Under the pieces are notes generated by a model. That model was not told where the DNA came from, did no database searches, and worked only from the letters and a program-made list of their open reading frames with translations. This document shows, in pieces, positions 1 to 8,872 of a stretch of 41,389 bases of DNA. This DNA is from Penium margaritaceum (lineage: Eukaryota > Streptophyta > Zygnematophyceae > Desmidiales > Peniaceae): contig SZWC01003905.1 of the NCBI GenBank assembly GCA_023375785.1, positions 112,331 through 153,719 of the forward strand, written 5' to 3'. Both the position numbers and the translations under genes were made by a program. Every line of letters begins with the position of its first letter. The stretch's first letter is position 1.

Positions 1-1332
1 CAGTGCTGCCTCCATGTGTCGTGCTCTAGGAGCCTGTGAGAACTGAGCAAGGAAGTTCACCGAGAAGGCGACATCTGCCCTGGTTGTCGTAGCCAGATAC
101 ATCAGTGACCCAATGACGCGAAGGTAGTCTGTCACGTTGACTGTCTCCCCCACCTTAGACACATCCATTGTCTTCAGCAGCCTCTGTCCTGCTGGGGTCA
201 TGGGTGTCGACCCTATGGGAGTGGAATCAAGCTGGGAGGTGAAGCGCTCCTCCAGGCTACGAACGTACGCAGCCTGGTGAACATGAAGCATGCGACGAGA
301 ATGGTCACGCTCAAGTTCCATGCCCAAGAAGAATCGGGCAGGCCCTAAGTCTTTCATCTTGTACGCTGACTACAAGAGCATCTTAACTGACTTAACAGCA
401 GCCTGGGTGGGCGACGCTATGAGAAGGTCGTCCACATAGACGAGAACAGCCACGAAGGGGACAGAGGGCGGAGTGGCAAAGAGAGAGGGATCCACCGTAC
501 TACGTCGGTAGCCTCCTTTCTCAAGAGTGGAGGTGATTTCTTGGTTCCAGCACCGAGGCGACTGCTTCAAGCCATAGAGGGCCTTCCGCAGTCGCCAGAC
601 TTGGTCGGTGCCATCGGAGAATCCAGGTGGCTGGACCATGTGAATCTCCTCATCGAGCTGTCCGTGGAGGAACACATTGTTCACATCCATTTGCTCCAGC
701 TCCCAGTCGTGGTGGGCCACAAGACTCAATAGTGCTCTAGCTGTGGTGTATCGCCCAACTAGTGCAAACGTCTCGTCGAAGTCGATGCTTAGGACCTGGG
801 AGAACCCCTTAGCCGTGAGGCGCGCCTTGCACTTGTCGAGTGCACCATTGAGTTTGTACTTACGCCGAAAGACCCAACGAGCGTCAATGGCTTTGCGCCC
901 AGGTGGCAAATCGACAAGCTCATACACCGCATGATCATCAAGGGCGTTGAGCTCAGCACGCATTGCAGCCTCCCACTGCTGTGCGTCAGAGGCTGTACGT
1001 GCTTGACGCACAGTGGTAGGCTCAGGGGGCAAGAGAGTGGTAGCCGACGTGGCGTGACACTCGGCTACACTACTCAAGACGGTGGCTTCCAAGGCTCGCT
1101 CCTGCTCCAAACATAGGAGCGCGTAGCGAAGGGTGGAACTAGGGTGGACAACCCTAGCAGCTAAGCCCAGCGCGTCCATGCCGGTAGGGTGAACAGGGGG
1201 TGTGCATTCTGAGATTGATGAGGATGTGCTGAGGTGAGGGAAGTGCTTGAACGATGTGGGAGTGCACGAAGACGCCCCCCCAGACAAAGGGTGAGGCAGG
1301 AGCAGGACCAGTGGTGACATGCGGAGGCGGGT
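1..1332 (-). pseudogene. E1 reverse transcriptase (copia RVT_2), partial
   Basis: The reverse-strand reading shows a Ser/Pro-rich linker, then the copia RT domain from about base 975: WEAAMRAEL, ARWVFRRKYK, KARLTAKGFSQ, QMDVNNVFLHG, ALYGLKQSPRCW and the catalytic box YVDD near base 435. After an in-frame TAG just above base 370 it continues in the same style (KDLGPARFFLGMELE, GSLMYLATTTRADVAF) to the window edge, so the stop is a mutation rather than the natural end. The RNase H domain would follow outside the window. A homopolymer-associated frameshift is likely near 1290, in the run of G/C where two frames alternate. The upstream boundary with the nested E1b fragment is about 1333. Confidence 0.85.
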
Positions 1333-1523
1333 CAGTGTCAAACTGCCATCTCCAAAGGGGGAAGTCAATCCCCTCGAAAAAAAGGGATTCCTCCCAGGGG
1401 TCCAAGACGTTGCGGCAGTGACATAGCACTCACATTTGCTCCAGTGGTCTGCCCTGTGGTAGCCACTGTTGAGCTTGAGGATTGCCCTGCGGCAGCCCCC
1501 ACTCCTCCCGATGGGTCAACCAT
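1333..1523 (-). pseudogene. E1b gag N-terminus fragment
   Basis: An ATG at 1523-1521 starts a short Ser/Thr/Gly-rich peptide (MVDPSGGVGAAAGQ). After a frameshift around the T/A homopolymer near 1375 the reading becomes FEGIDFPLWRWQFDT. The F-x-G-x-x-[FI]-PLW-[KR]-W-x-[FI] pattern is the usual beginning of copia Gag; E3 has FTGIGIPLWK at the equivalent place, and E2 has FDGTGFSLWRRQFE. The match ends abruptly at about 1333, where the E1 linker resumes. Too short to be functional. Confidence 0.6.
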
Positions 1524-1898
1524 TTTTGTTGCCCTTGTCTGCTTACCACGTCTCTGCTGCATTGAGGCCGATGTAGGCTGATGTTAGCTGATGTCTGCTA
1601 CCGGATTTAGGATGCAGATCCGTTGCTTACCCCTCCAGCCGATGTTCACCTGCAGACAGAGAATAAATCTACACCAACACACCCAGGGTCTTGCCACCAA
1701 GGGCAGAGCTTGTCCTGGTTGGGACACAAGGGTCGTGCCTCCAAGGGCAGAGCTTGTCCTTAGTCCCAGTGTGCTAAGTGCAGACCAAGCCGTTGGAGCT
1801 GATGAAGCTGATGGAGCTGATGGAGTTGATGGAGCCGGCGTGTGCACCTGGAGAGAGCGTACCAGAGTTGAGCGAAGCGTGCCTTACAACTGGTCAGT

Positions 1899-1913
1899 GT
1901 GGGCCCATAACCC
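1899..1913 (-). other. Primer binding site, half-tRNA (initiator Met anticodon arm)
   Basis: The minus strand reads GGGTTATGGGCCCAC, two bases after the LTR end. This is the exact complement of the anticodon arm of plant initiator tRNA-Met (GTGGGCCCATAACCC), recalled from the known tRNA sequence. Drosophila copia and yeast Ty5 are known to prime from an internally cleaved initiator tRNA at this region. The same 15-mer occurs in E3, and a 14/15 match occurs in E2. Confidence 0.75.
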
Positions 1914-1915
1914 TT

Positions 1916-2242
1916 TGTCAACCGGCCTGAGGCNACCACCTCACCAGTCCGCCAATTGGCGCATCCACTGACCGCCAAGTGGCGCACTCTCCTCATGCAT
2001 GGAGAAATGTCTAAGAAACTTCCCCTGTGCTAGAAGGTCAAAAAACCTCCTGCGCACATCAAGGCTCGATCGCAGGACCTGTTGTCCCTAAGTCCAACAT
2101 GCTATCCGTTGCGCTACACTTCTGGTGTCTCGCTTGGAATTGCACCACGAACAAGGTTTGGGGGACTTACTCCAAGGGAGCAGTGCATGCCCAACCTGTC
2201 CGTCAACCCATAGCAGTGGCCATGGGGCATAGAAGAACAACA
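1916..2242 (-). repeat. E1b 5' LTR with internal assembly gap (n at 1934)
   Basis: The LTR starts TGTTG at 2242 and ends GGTTGACA at 1916. It aligns with E3's LTRs at its start (ATGCCCC, GACGGAC, GCATGCAC, GGAGTAAGTC), through the tRNA-like module and the AGGGG-ACAG/TTCTTAGA(GA)CAT stretch, and again at the last 20 bases. The middle, roughly 350-400 bases of the 715-775-base E3 LTR including the TATA region, is absent exactly at the single n. The n is therefore best read as a collapsed gap of unknown size. Confidence 0.7.
2040..2118 (-). other. tRNA-like module inside LTR (box A/box B)
   Basis: On the minus strand, GTAGCGCAACGGATAGC resembles a tRNA D-arm/box A (2116-2106). The 11-mer GCGATCGAGCC (2073-2063) contains the box B core GWTCRANNC without mismatch. 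Box A and box B starts are 43 bases apart, about as in a tRNA gene. An anticodon-arm-like GTTG...CAAC and a CCTGCG...CGCAGG inverted repeat lie between and after them. A T6 run (2045-2040), a possible Pol III terminator, follows. The T-loop is expanded and the acceptor stem is not convincing, so this is a tRNA-derived relic or promoter rather than a tRNA gene. Confidence 0.5.
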
Positions 2243-3895
2243 GTCAGAAACCCGAAAGGGAGAGGCTGCAGGTGAAGTGGAAACTGGAGGTGTGCCCGGG
2301 CTGGATGAGACAGCGGGAGACGGGGCTGACTGGGGAGGGTTGGTGACTGGAGAGGCAGACTGGGGAGAGTTGGTGACTGGAGAGGACGGTGCGTCGGAGG
2401 AACTGGACGCGGACGATACGTCGGGGGAAGAGGACGTAGAGAAGGTAGGGACAGGCCCAGACGACGAGGACTGCAACGAGGATGAGACTTGCGGTGAGGC
2501 AACAGGGACTGCCGGAATGGCAGGACCGACATCCCCCCTCAGCCGAGAGAGGGGCAAGAGGGAGGAGGCCGGGGACAGGCGACCGAGGTCGTGAAGGAAG
2601 ACCGACTCAAAAAACAAAGCGTCGCGAGACTCGACGACACGCTGGCGGACAGGGTCCCAGAAACGCCATGCCTTGGACTGGGCAGACACCCCAAGAAAGG
2701 GGCACAGACGACCACGAGGGGACAGTTTGCCATCACGGAGATCCTCCGGCAGCCAGACAGAAGCGATACTACCCCAGACCCGAGCTAGGCGAAGGTCAGC
2801 CCGACGGCCATGCCAGCGCTCAAACGGGGTGACAGTGCGGGGAAAGGGGCCGTGGGGAACATGGTTCCAGACCCACGTCATGTAGCAAATAGCTTCAAAG
2901 GCAAAGAGTGGCGGCAGGCCAGACTCAAACAGGAGCGTGCGGACATCGTCGGCAAGCGTCCGGTTCCAACGCTCAGAGAAACCGTTTTGTTGGGGTGTGT
3001 ACGGGGCAGATGTCTCTAGACACACCCCACGAGACTCGAGAAGACGTGCGGTGGGACCAAGGAATTCGCCGCCACGGTCGCTGCAGAAGACGCGCAACGA
3101 CCGCTGACAGGCACGTTTAGCCTGGACAAGCCATGACTCTATGGCGGAGCAAACGTCGCTCTTTTGACGGAGCGCGAAAACCCAGCGAAAGCAAGAAAAG
3201 TCTTTGGTAAGACATAAGACGTAGCGTCCCACGTCACCAAGGAGGTCATCAGGCAAGGGCCCCATGACATCCGCATGAACACGATCAAGGGGATGGGAAG
3301 GCTGAGACTGAGAAGGAGAGAAAGGAGACCGATGTATCTTCCCTTGCGCACAGTCAAAACAGTCTGTAGGGCAAGGGGCAGAGAAGGTAGAAGGGGAGAG
3401 ACCAAGAGCAGGCTGGAGACGCAGCATGCTATGAACGGCATCGGTGTGCACATGACCAAGGCGACGATGCAAGAGACGGACAAGGTCAGGAGTGAGGGAG
3501 GGGGCAACGTGAGCAAGGGCGGCGCTGACGGCTGGAGCGGAGGGGGCGTGCAAGGGGACACGGTAGAGTTTGCCACATCGCACACCATGAAGAACAGCAC
3601 GTTGGGAGGAGCAAAGAGAGACTGTGCCAACACCACGGCTAGTAGTGAAGTCCATACCTTGCTCATCCAGAGAAGGCACAGACAGCAGGCTGAGTTCCAG
3701 CGAAGGCACGTACAAAACGTCAAGCACATACAGTGCACCACTGGGGCCAACAAAGCCAACAACACCCACACCCTGAACTGGCAGCAATTGACCAGACCCG
3801 GTACGAACAAAGTGGACAGAACTGACGGGGCTTAATGAGATGAACGAGGACCGCACAGATGTCATGTGGTGGGTAGCCCCGGAGTCAAGGACCTA
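2243..3895 (-). pseudogene. E1 aspartic protease and integrase (copia)
   Basis: The protease active site VLDSGATHH is at about 3890-3865. It is preceded directly by an in-frame TAG at 3895-3893 where copia proteins usually have Trp, consistent with a TGG-to-TAG change. In the long reading from 3865 (583 codons, the last part running into E1b) a GAG_pre-integrase segment (HRRLGH about residue 133, paired Cys near 169-172) precedes the integrase core. The core has catalytic Asp 199 (HADVMGP), Asp 263 (CSDRGGEF) and Glu 298 (NGFSERW). After the integrase C-terminal domain (VWGSIASVW, GRLCPFLGVS) comes a long Ser/Pro-rich tail, cut by E1b at 2242. The catalytic triad is intact, so this is the best-preserved gene of the element. 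Confidence 0.9.
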
Positions 3896-4640
3896 GAGGC
3901 CACTGGACAGGCGCACAGGGAGCAACACACTGGACGTCGCAACAGTGCCAATGGAGGACGGAGAAAAGGTACAAAGGGAGAGACAACGAGGAAGAAAGTC
4001 AGACTGCCAACGCTCAATCCACGGGACAGACGCACATAAGGGACCCCAGAACATGACCAAGAGGATCCCCACGAAGGACACCATCAGTCCTTCGTGGGGA
4101 CTGATGGTGTAGGCAGAGGACGGGGGCCCAGAGTACGCAGGGGTACCGTAAGGAGGTGGCCAGCCCCAAGGGTAAGGAACAGGCAGCGGAGGAGAAGACA
4201 CACCGGAGGCGGCGTAAACCTGAGCCGGAGGCGGGGCGGAGAAGCGGGACGGGCCACCGGAGCCAGAGGGTGAGGATGTAGAGGAGGAGCCGGAGGTGCG
4301 AGCCCAGTGAGCGCGCATGGCGCGGGTTAGGCGGAGGTCATCCGGGGGAGCCGGGCAAGTACGAGTAGAGTGCTCAGTAGAGCCACAGTTCCAGTACACA
4401 ATGGCGCCCGGAACCCGCGAGGGAGCGGCAATACCCTTATCCTTGCCCTTGCCTTTGCCCTTCCCTTTGCTCCTGCCACGATCCGGGGAAGCGAGGGCAG
4501 CGATAGGAGAGGAAGAGGAGGCGGTGGAGGCGGGGGAAGATGCAGCAGAGGAGAAGGAGGAGGGTATGGCTGCAGTGGTGAGCGCAACGACGCCCGTGAT
4601 GGAAGAGCGATAGAGGCTCTTGTTCTGAAGACTGATCCAC
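3896..4640 (-). pseudogene. E1 Gag C-terminal part with damaged zinc knuckle
   Basis: Reading left from 4640: an Ala/Ser-rich stretch, a Lys/Gly-rich basic run (GRSKGKGKGKGKDKG), then a CCHC nucleocapsid knuckle near 4399-4350 that reads YWNCGSTEHSTRTC. The first Cys is replaced by Tyr (TAC, one base from TGC), while Cys, His and the last Cys are kept. A Pro/Gly/Tyr-rich segment follows and runs to the TAG before the protease. Frames change between the Gag core and this segment, so at least one frameshift is present. The role would be RNA binding during particle assembly. Confidence 0.75.
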
Positions 4641-5837
4641 TAGGCAATAAGACGTTCGGAGGTGAAATCCCAGAGAGTCCCTACCCCTGGCGGTGAATCC
4701 GGGGGAACGGGTTGTGAGGCAAGCTGCCGTAGCTCGTCAGCTTTGACGTCACAAAGAAGGTCGGACAGTTCTGGGATAAGGCCGTTGACCATGGTGAGGA
4801 CGGCAGAGAGCTGGCAAGGTGCTGCTTTGCCAAGCTCGCGAAGGAGCTTGAGACCGCGAGACCAGTAGGCATCAGCGGTCTCGTCACTACGCATGAGAAG
4901 TGTGTTGAACTGGACTGTGAGGGCGCTCTGAGCGGCCTGGCCAGTGACAGTGGTGCGACGACGCAGCATGGCATATGCACTGACAGGGTCGGCCAAACGC
5001 TGGACAACAGGGACAGAATTGAACATGCCGACATCATCAATCAGCGACTCAGGAGCGGCAGCGATGAGGGCGCGTACGGCGCGGGCAGACTCAGTTGCAA
5101 GGGGAGTGAATGGAGCAACAGNAGAGCTGGCAAGGTGCTGCTTTGCCAAGCTCGCGAAGGAGCTTGAGACCGCGAGACCAGTAGGCATCAGCGGTCTCGT
5201 CACTACGCATGAGAAGTGTGTTGAACTGGACTGTGAGGGCGCTCTGAGCGGCCTGGCCAGTGACAGTGGTGCGACGACGCAGCATGGCATATGCACTGAC
5301 AGGGTCGGCCAAACGCTGGACAACAGGGACAGAATTGAACATGCCGACATCATCAATCAGCGACTCAGGAGCGGCGACGATGAGGGCGCGCACGGCATGG
5401 GCAGACTCAGTTGCGAGGGGAGTGAATGGAGAAACAGCTGGGGAGTAACACTCCCACAGCTGCTCCCCTTGAGCCCACGCGCTAAAGCGCGCTTCCCAGG
5501 AGGTGAAGGCAAGCCCACAGGATAGGGAAGGTGGTTGTGAGAAGAAGTCATGCTGGCGAGGCGCAGGAGGAGTGGCCGCAACAGCGGTGGTGCCAGTGGA
5601 CGCAACAGCAGAAGTGTTAGAAGAAGAAGAAGAAGAGGTGCCTGCAGGAGGAGTGGGATTGGTCCCAGCTGATGCAGCAGGGAGGCGACGCAGCACTATG
5701 GCGGCGACCTCGTCAGCAAAAGCGGCACGATTATCCTCGGTAAGCTTAAGGCGGTCCTCAGCCTCCTGCTGAGCCTCGCGAGCGAGGGTCAGCTGGCGCT
5801 GAAGAGTCGCTATGACTGACTCGTCGTCACCAGGCAT
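4641..5837 (-). pseudogene. E1 Gag (capsid region), internally duplicated
   Basis: The ATG at 5837 opens MPGDDESVIATLQRQLTLAR, a coiled-coil-like N-terminus. Next come a Ser/Thr/Ala linker and a copia Gag core (FTSWEARFSAWAQGEQLWECY, then VSAYAMLRR, LTVQFNTLLMRSDETADAYW, LKLLRELGKAAPCQL). At 5122 (n) the reading restarts in a second copy of the same roughly 105 residues and then continues to VLTMVNGLIPELSDLL, the usual motif near the end of the UBN2-type Gag domain. Without the duplication the protein would have normal copia Gag length. The duplication may be real or an assembly artefact. Confidence 0.8.
4807..5437. repeat. 315-bp direct tandem duplication in E1 gag, n at junction
   Basis: Bases 4807-5121 and 5123-5437 are near-identical (both start AGAGCTGGCAAGG), offset by 316 with one n between them. 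They differ at several scattered positions, for example GGCAGCGATG versus GGCGACGATG and ACGGCGCGGGC versus ACGGCATGGGC. The differences exclude a simple copy of the same read. The n indicates that two contig ends were abutted. Confidence 0.9.
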
Positions 5838-6029
5838 AGTGACGACGCGCGGGCTCTGTCGGACAGATTTCGGCAGAGTTTCCCCAGCCCCAGTGGGTGT
5901 GGGAAAAATGGGGTTGCCTGAGGCAAAGAGTCAAAATGCTGCAGGTCAGCCCACCCCGAGTCAGACAGGAAAAGCCACCGCAGAAAGAGAAGAGAGAAGG
6001 CAGGCAGGCACAATGTGCAGACGAGGGAG

Positions 6030-6710
6030 TCAAGAAAATGGGCTGCGAAGAAAAGTAAGGAGGGGAGGAACCACAGCAGCAGAGGCAGTAGACAGAACAG
6101 AGACGGTGGTGGCAATAGGAACCACCAAAGCAAAGGCTCCAGTGGTGCAGGCAGCAGCGAGAGTGGTGAAGACTACTGCAATGGAGATGGTTGCTGTGAC
6201 GAGGCTGGAGGCGGCAGATGGAGCAGATGAGGCTGTGGTGACGGCGACTGCAGTGGAGGTGCGAATGGAAGCAGTGGCTGCCGCTGCAGCTGATGCAGGT
6301 GAGGCCGTTGCAGAGGCAATGGCAGATGCTGCGGCAGATATTTGTGTGCCTATGTCAGCAGCCGCTGCAGCAATGGGACCAGCAACAACCTCGGCTTCTG
6401 TGTATAACTCTGCAGCGCACCCTGCTGAGGTGGCAGCAGGAGCACGCGAGGCTCTCGCGACGGCGGCAAAGGTGGCTGGGGCTACTGCTGGTGTGTCAAT
6501 GATAGCTGAGGTTGTGCGTGTAAAGGTACCCACAAGACTAACGGCGTCTTGGGAGAACGCTGAGTGCAGCTCGGCAGCAGGAACCTCGGGATTGTCGTGC
6601 GGCTGAGGGTCCTCCCTAAAAGAATGGGGAGGGTAGATACTTACCGGACGATGACGTGACGCACGAGCTGGCCGTGCTGAGGCGGACTCAGATCCCCGGT
6701 CGCTGCTCAT
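6030..6710 (-). CDS. Ala/Ser/Thr-rich ORF in E1 leader, unknown function
   Basis: An uninterrupted 226-codon reading from ATG 6710 (MSSDRGSESASARPARASRH) lies between the primer site and gag. After an Arg-rich start and a short PHDNPEVPAAELHSAF segment it becomes almost pure Ala/Thr/Ser/Val with few charged residues. I recognise no domain. Low complexity and biased GC content may keep the frame open by chance, so coding status is uncertain. If real, it is an extra upstream ORF, which is unusual for a copia element. Bases 5838-6029 between it and gag hold nothing I can identify. Confidence 0.3.
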   Translation of the reverse strand: MSSDRGSESASARPARASRHRPVSIYPPHSFREDPQPHDNPEVPAAELHSAFSQDAVSLVGTFTRTTSAIIDTPAVAPATFAAVARASRAPAATSAGCAAELYTEAEVVAGPIAAAAADIGTQISAAASAIASATASPASAAAAATASIRTSTAVAVTTASSAPSAASSLVTATISIAVVFTTLAAACTTGAFALVVPIATTVSVLSTASAAVVPPLLTFLRSPFS

Positions 6711-6889
6711 GGCGCGACGATGTCATTCACGTCGGTGTGACGTTCCCCTGTTGTAGTATTCCCCCAACGCGGCCACGCCTAGAGCGTCACCGTGCGCCAG
6801 TGTGACGACTGAGGTGGGAGAGAGGCGGGCGTCCCTTGCAGCTGCTACTGCAAGTGCGGCAGCTGAGGCTGTAATAGCCGTCTCTGGAG

Positions 6890-7440
6890 TGATGTATGGC
6901 TGCTGCTGCAACTGCTGCCATTGCCGTTGTCACTTTATGGCTGCTGCTGCAGCTGCTATCGCTTTGCTACTGCTGCTGCTGCTGCTGCTGTTGCTGCTAT
7001 CGCTTTGCTGCTACTACTGCTACTACTGTCGCTTTGTTGCTGCTGCAGCTGCTGTTGTCGCTTTGCTGCTACTACTGCTGCTGCTGCAAGTGGATCTACA
7101 CCTGTTGTTGCTGTAGCTGGGGACGATGACAGCGACAATGACCTCTGACGAATGAGGTGGGAGATAGGCGGGAGTCCCTTGCAGCTCCTACTGCAAGTGC
7201 GGCAGCTGAGACTGCAGCAGCCGTCTTGTGTGGCTGTTGCCCCTCGTGTGCTTGTACAGCGACTGCTGCCGTTGCTATTGTCGCTTTGCGGCTGCTGCTG
7301 TTGCTGTTGTCGCTTAGCTGCTACTGCTGCTGCTGCTGCTATCGCTTTGCTGCTTTTGCTGCTGCTACTGTCGCTTTGCTGCTGCTACTGCTGTTGCTGT
7401 CGCTTTGCTACTGATGCTGCTACAGGAAGTGGATCTGCAC
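6890..7440. repeat. Imperfect GCT/GCA trinucleotide repeat tract
   Basis: Two blocks (about 6893-7105 and 7245-7440) of interrupted CTG/GCT triplets with periodic TCGCTTTG interruptions make a compound minisatellite of about 25-45-base units built on a triplet. A repeated lead-in (GGTGGGAGA.AGGCGGG.GTCCCTTGCAGCT.CTACTGCAAGTGCGGCAGCTGAG) occurs at 6813 and 7159, so the whole roughly 350-base unit has been duplicated. It lies in the E1 leader. Bases 7441-7855 continue the leader without a recognisable gene. Confidence 0.85.
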
Positions 7441-7855
7441 CTGTTGGCACACTGACAAGGTTCGATGGCCAGACTGTCAATGTTGCTGCAAACTGCAGCG
7501 GGTTGGTTAGATGCCACCAATCCCGCTCCTGTGAGGGGTGTGGCTGCGTGACCTGACGCCGCCACAGTAGCTGGGATTGCTTCACCTGCTGCCGTAGCAA
7601 TCTGCTGTCAGTGCTATGGTTGCCTCTGCCAATCTGGCCGCGGCTGCAGCTGCTACAAAAGAAGGAGCTGCTGAGGCTGCTCGACGTGAGCTGCTGTAGC
7701 TGGTGAACGAGAATGGTCCACTGATCTGCAGTGAGCTGTGGCTAGAGCTGCCGGTAGCTGGCTAGAGTGCCGGTGGAAGTGTCCATGGCAGCGGGAGGGT
7801 TTCCTGCCAAGGATCGCGAGAGCGAACCGAGAGGTGGCTCTCGCTCCCTCACTCC

Positions 7856-7867
7856 GCTCTGATACCA
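7856..7867 (-). other. Primer binding site, canonical initiator tRNA-Met 3' end
   Basis: The minus strand reads TGGTATCAGAGC, the exact complement of the 3' end of plant initiator tRNA-Met and the commonest primer site of plant copia elements. Its position and strand match E1, so it fixes the inner edge of E1's 5' LTR just above 7867. Confidence 0.9.
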
Positions 7868-8122
7868 GAGGATAGAGGCACCTAGCAAAGGTGGAGCGAG
7901 GTGAGGAGAGTGGAAGAACCAAGCTCAGGGCTAGAACGCCATGGAGGACGACATGTGAGAGGAGGTTTTTCAGCGAAGAAAAACGCAAGTGTTAGAGAGT
8001 GACGAGAAAACAGAGGTAACGGCGGGAATCGAGCTGCTGGTGGGGTGAAGAGCGGGCGAACAGCAAGCCCATCCTCACTCTCACCCCTGCCGAGCAAGGC
8101 TCGAGCCTGGACCTGTTGCACA
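7868..8122 (-). repeat. E1 5' LTR, inner part (outer end approximate)
   Basis: Sequence immediately upstream of the primer site must be the LTR. It is C/T-rich on the minus strand (CACTCTCCTCACCTCGCTCC) and contains no long ORF. A TGTGTGCAACAGG near 8122 could be the LTR start, but the terminal bases are not a clean TG...CA, and the partner LTR is outside the window. The true 5' end could lie anywhere between about 8100 and 8390. Confidence 0.45.
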
Positions 8123-8393
8123 CATTAATCTTTCAGCAAGAAAATGCAAGTCCAGGCCGCAAGAACAACCCGGCCATGATCTCCCCCTTCCCAAGCAAGT
8201 GCCACTAGGAACCCTAGTGTCATCAAGAATTTATGTTGTGAGATCCTGTCGTAGGGGGAACACTCAATCTTGTGAGTGACTTTGGATTGTCTTCTCTTAA
8301 CACGAGTCACCACCACTTGAGGTATAGCGTCAGCGCCGATGTCCCTCCAGCATCAGTCACCTGCGTCAGTGCGGTGAGTGTGCAGCGAGGCCA

Positions 8394-8798
8394 GAGGTCA
8401 CAATGTGTCTGTGGCACATAAGCCAACAATGAGCAACGCGTGCGGAGTCGTGTCCTGAGCGGCGGATTCGAGAAGCTCCGCCGAGAAGTCGTGGGGCTTC
8501 TTGACGTCGGGAAGAATATCTTGAAACCTCCTTAAAGATTTCGGACTTAGTGGAGAAGAATACCGGATGATGTCGAAACATTGATATGGTTTGCGACAAT
8601 TTTGACGACTGTTGCAGAAAGTGGTTGAAGTTGTCAAACACTTATGGAACTGGACACAAGAGGTTGGGGCACTTGGCCAAAATTCCCTCCGTCGATCGAC
8701 CGAAAAGTTCTTAATTCTCCGCACGGTGGGCCATGGATGTAAGAACAATAATGCCCACTCACAAGTTTTAGGGACTCCTATACGCCAGGGACGTAACA
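8394..8798 (-). repeat. Ty3/gypsy-type LTR, 3' LTR of a minus-strand element
   Basis: The minus strand from 8798 begins TGTTACGTCCCTGG, directly preceded by a polypurine tract (8799-8815), so this is a 3' LTR. It is clearly related to a plus-strand copy at 11346. Shared words in order include GAGTCCCTAAA, GTGGGCAT, CTTACAT, CATGGCC.ACCGTGC, GAATTTTG and TGTGACCTC. The inner (left) limit is where similarity ends, so the full LTR may extend further left. Confidence 0.65.
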
Positions 8799-8815
8799 CT
8801 TCCCCCGCCCTTTTA
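8799..8815 (-). other. Polypurine tract of a gypsy-type element
   Basis: The minus strand reads AAAAGGGCGGGGGAAG immediately before the TGTTACGTCCC LTR start. A purine run touching the LTR start is the usual plus-strand primer of LTR retrotransposons. The internal region of that element would lie to the right, from 8816. Confidence 0.6.
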
Positions 8816-8872
8816 GCCGGGACGTCCCGGGGTGTTGTGATTTGTGACGTTCCTATGGACCTCTACAGTTTA

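Larger units (their letters stand above)
1333..2242 (-). mobile_element. Nested 5' end of a second copia element (E1b)
   Basis: This segment separates E1's integrase from its RT. Reading leftwards it contains a complete LTR start (TGTTGTTCTTC at 2242), a tRNA-like module, an LTR end at 1916, a half-tRNA primer site and the first codons of a gag gene ending in a PLWRWQF-type motif. It is related throughout to the LTR and leader of E3 on the plus strand near 23750-24900 (shared GCATGCACTGCTCC, GGGTTATGGGCCCAC and the CTCCATCAACTCCATC region). Everything after the gag start is missing and no second LTR is present, so it is a truncated or rearranged insertion. The left junction near 1333 is inferred from where gag-like sequence gives way to E1's linker. 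Confidence 0.7.
1..8122 (-). mobile_element. Ty1/copia retrotransposon E1, 3' end beyond window
   Basis: Reading leftwards from about 8122 the order is LTR edge, initiator-tRNA primer site (7856-7867), long leader, Gag, protease, integrase, RT. Integrase before RT is the copia (Pseudoviridae-type) order. The RNase H end and 3' LTR lie left of base 1. The body is interrupted at 1333-2242 by the start of a second copia element, which separates the serine/proline-rich tail after the integrase from the RT. Stops and one internal duplication make it non-autonomous. Assigning the RT at 1-1332 to the same element as the integrase is inference from order, strand and the similar Ser/Pro linkers on both sides. 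The outer LTR edge is approximate. Confidence 0.8.

Noticed and set aside
2040-2118. A genuine tRNA-Arg-like gene on the minus strand
   Set aside because: The D-arm and box B look right, but the acceptor stem does not pair, the T-loop is expanded and the anticodon loop has the wrong size. It is better described as a tRNA-like module in an LTR.
2277-3835. Several plus-strand ORFs of 100-190 codons
   Set aside because: They are antisense shadows of the E1 integrase, with charged low-complexity composition and no motif.
5812-6606. 264-codon Ala-rich ORF on the plus strand
   Set aside because: It is the complement of the minus-strand Ala-rich ORF in the same GC-biased tract; neither strand shows a domain, and the element's orientation favours minus.
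6890-7440. Leu/Ala/Cys-rich ORFs on the plus strand that look like membrane proteins
   Set aside because: They are translations of CTG/GCT repeats; all frames are open for the same reason.
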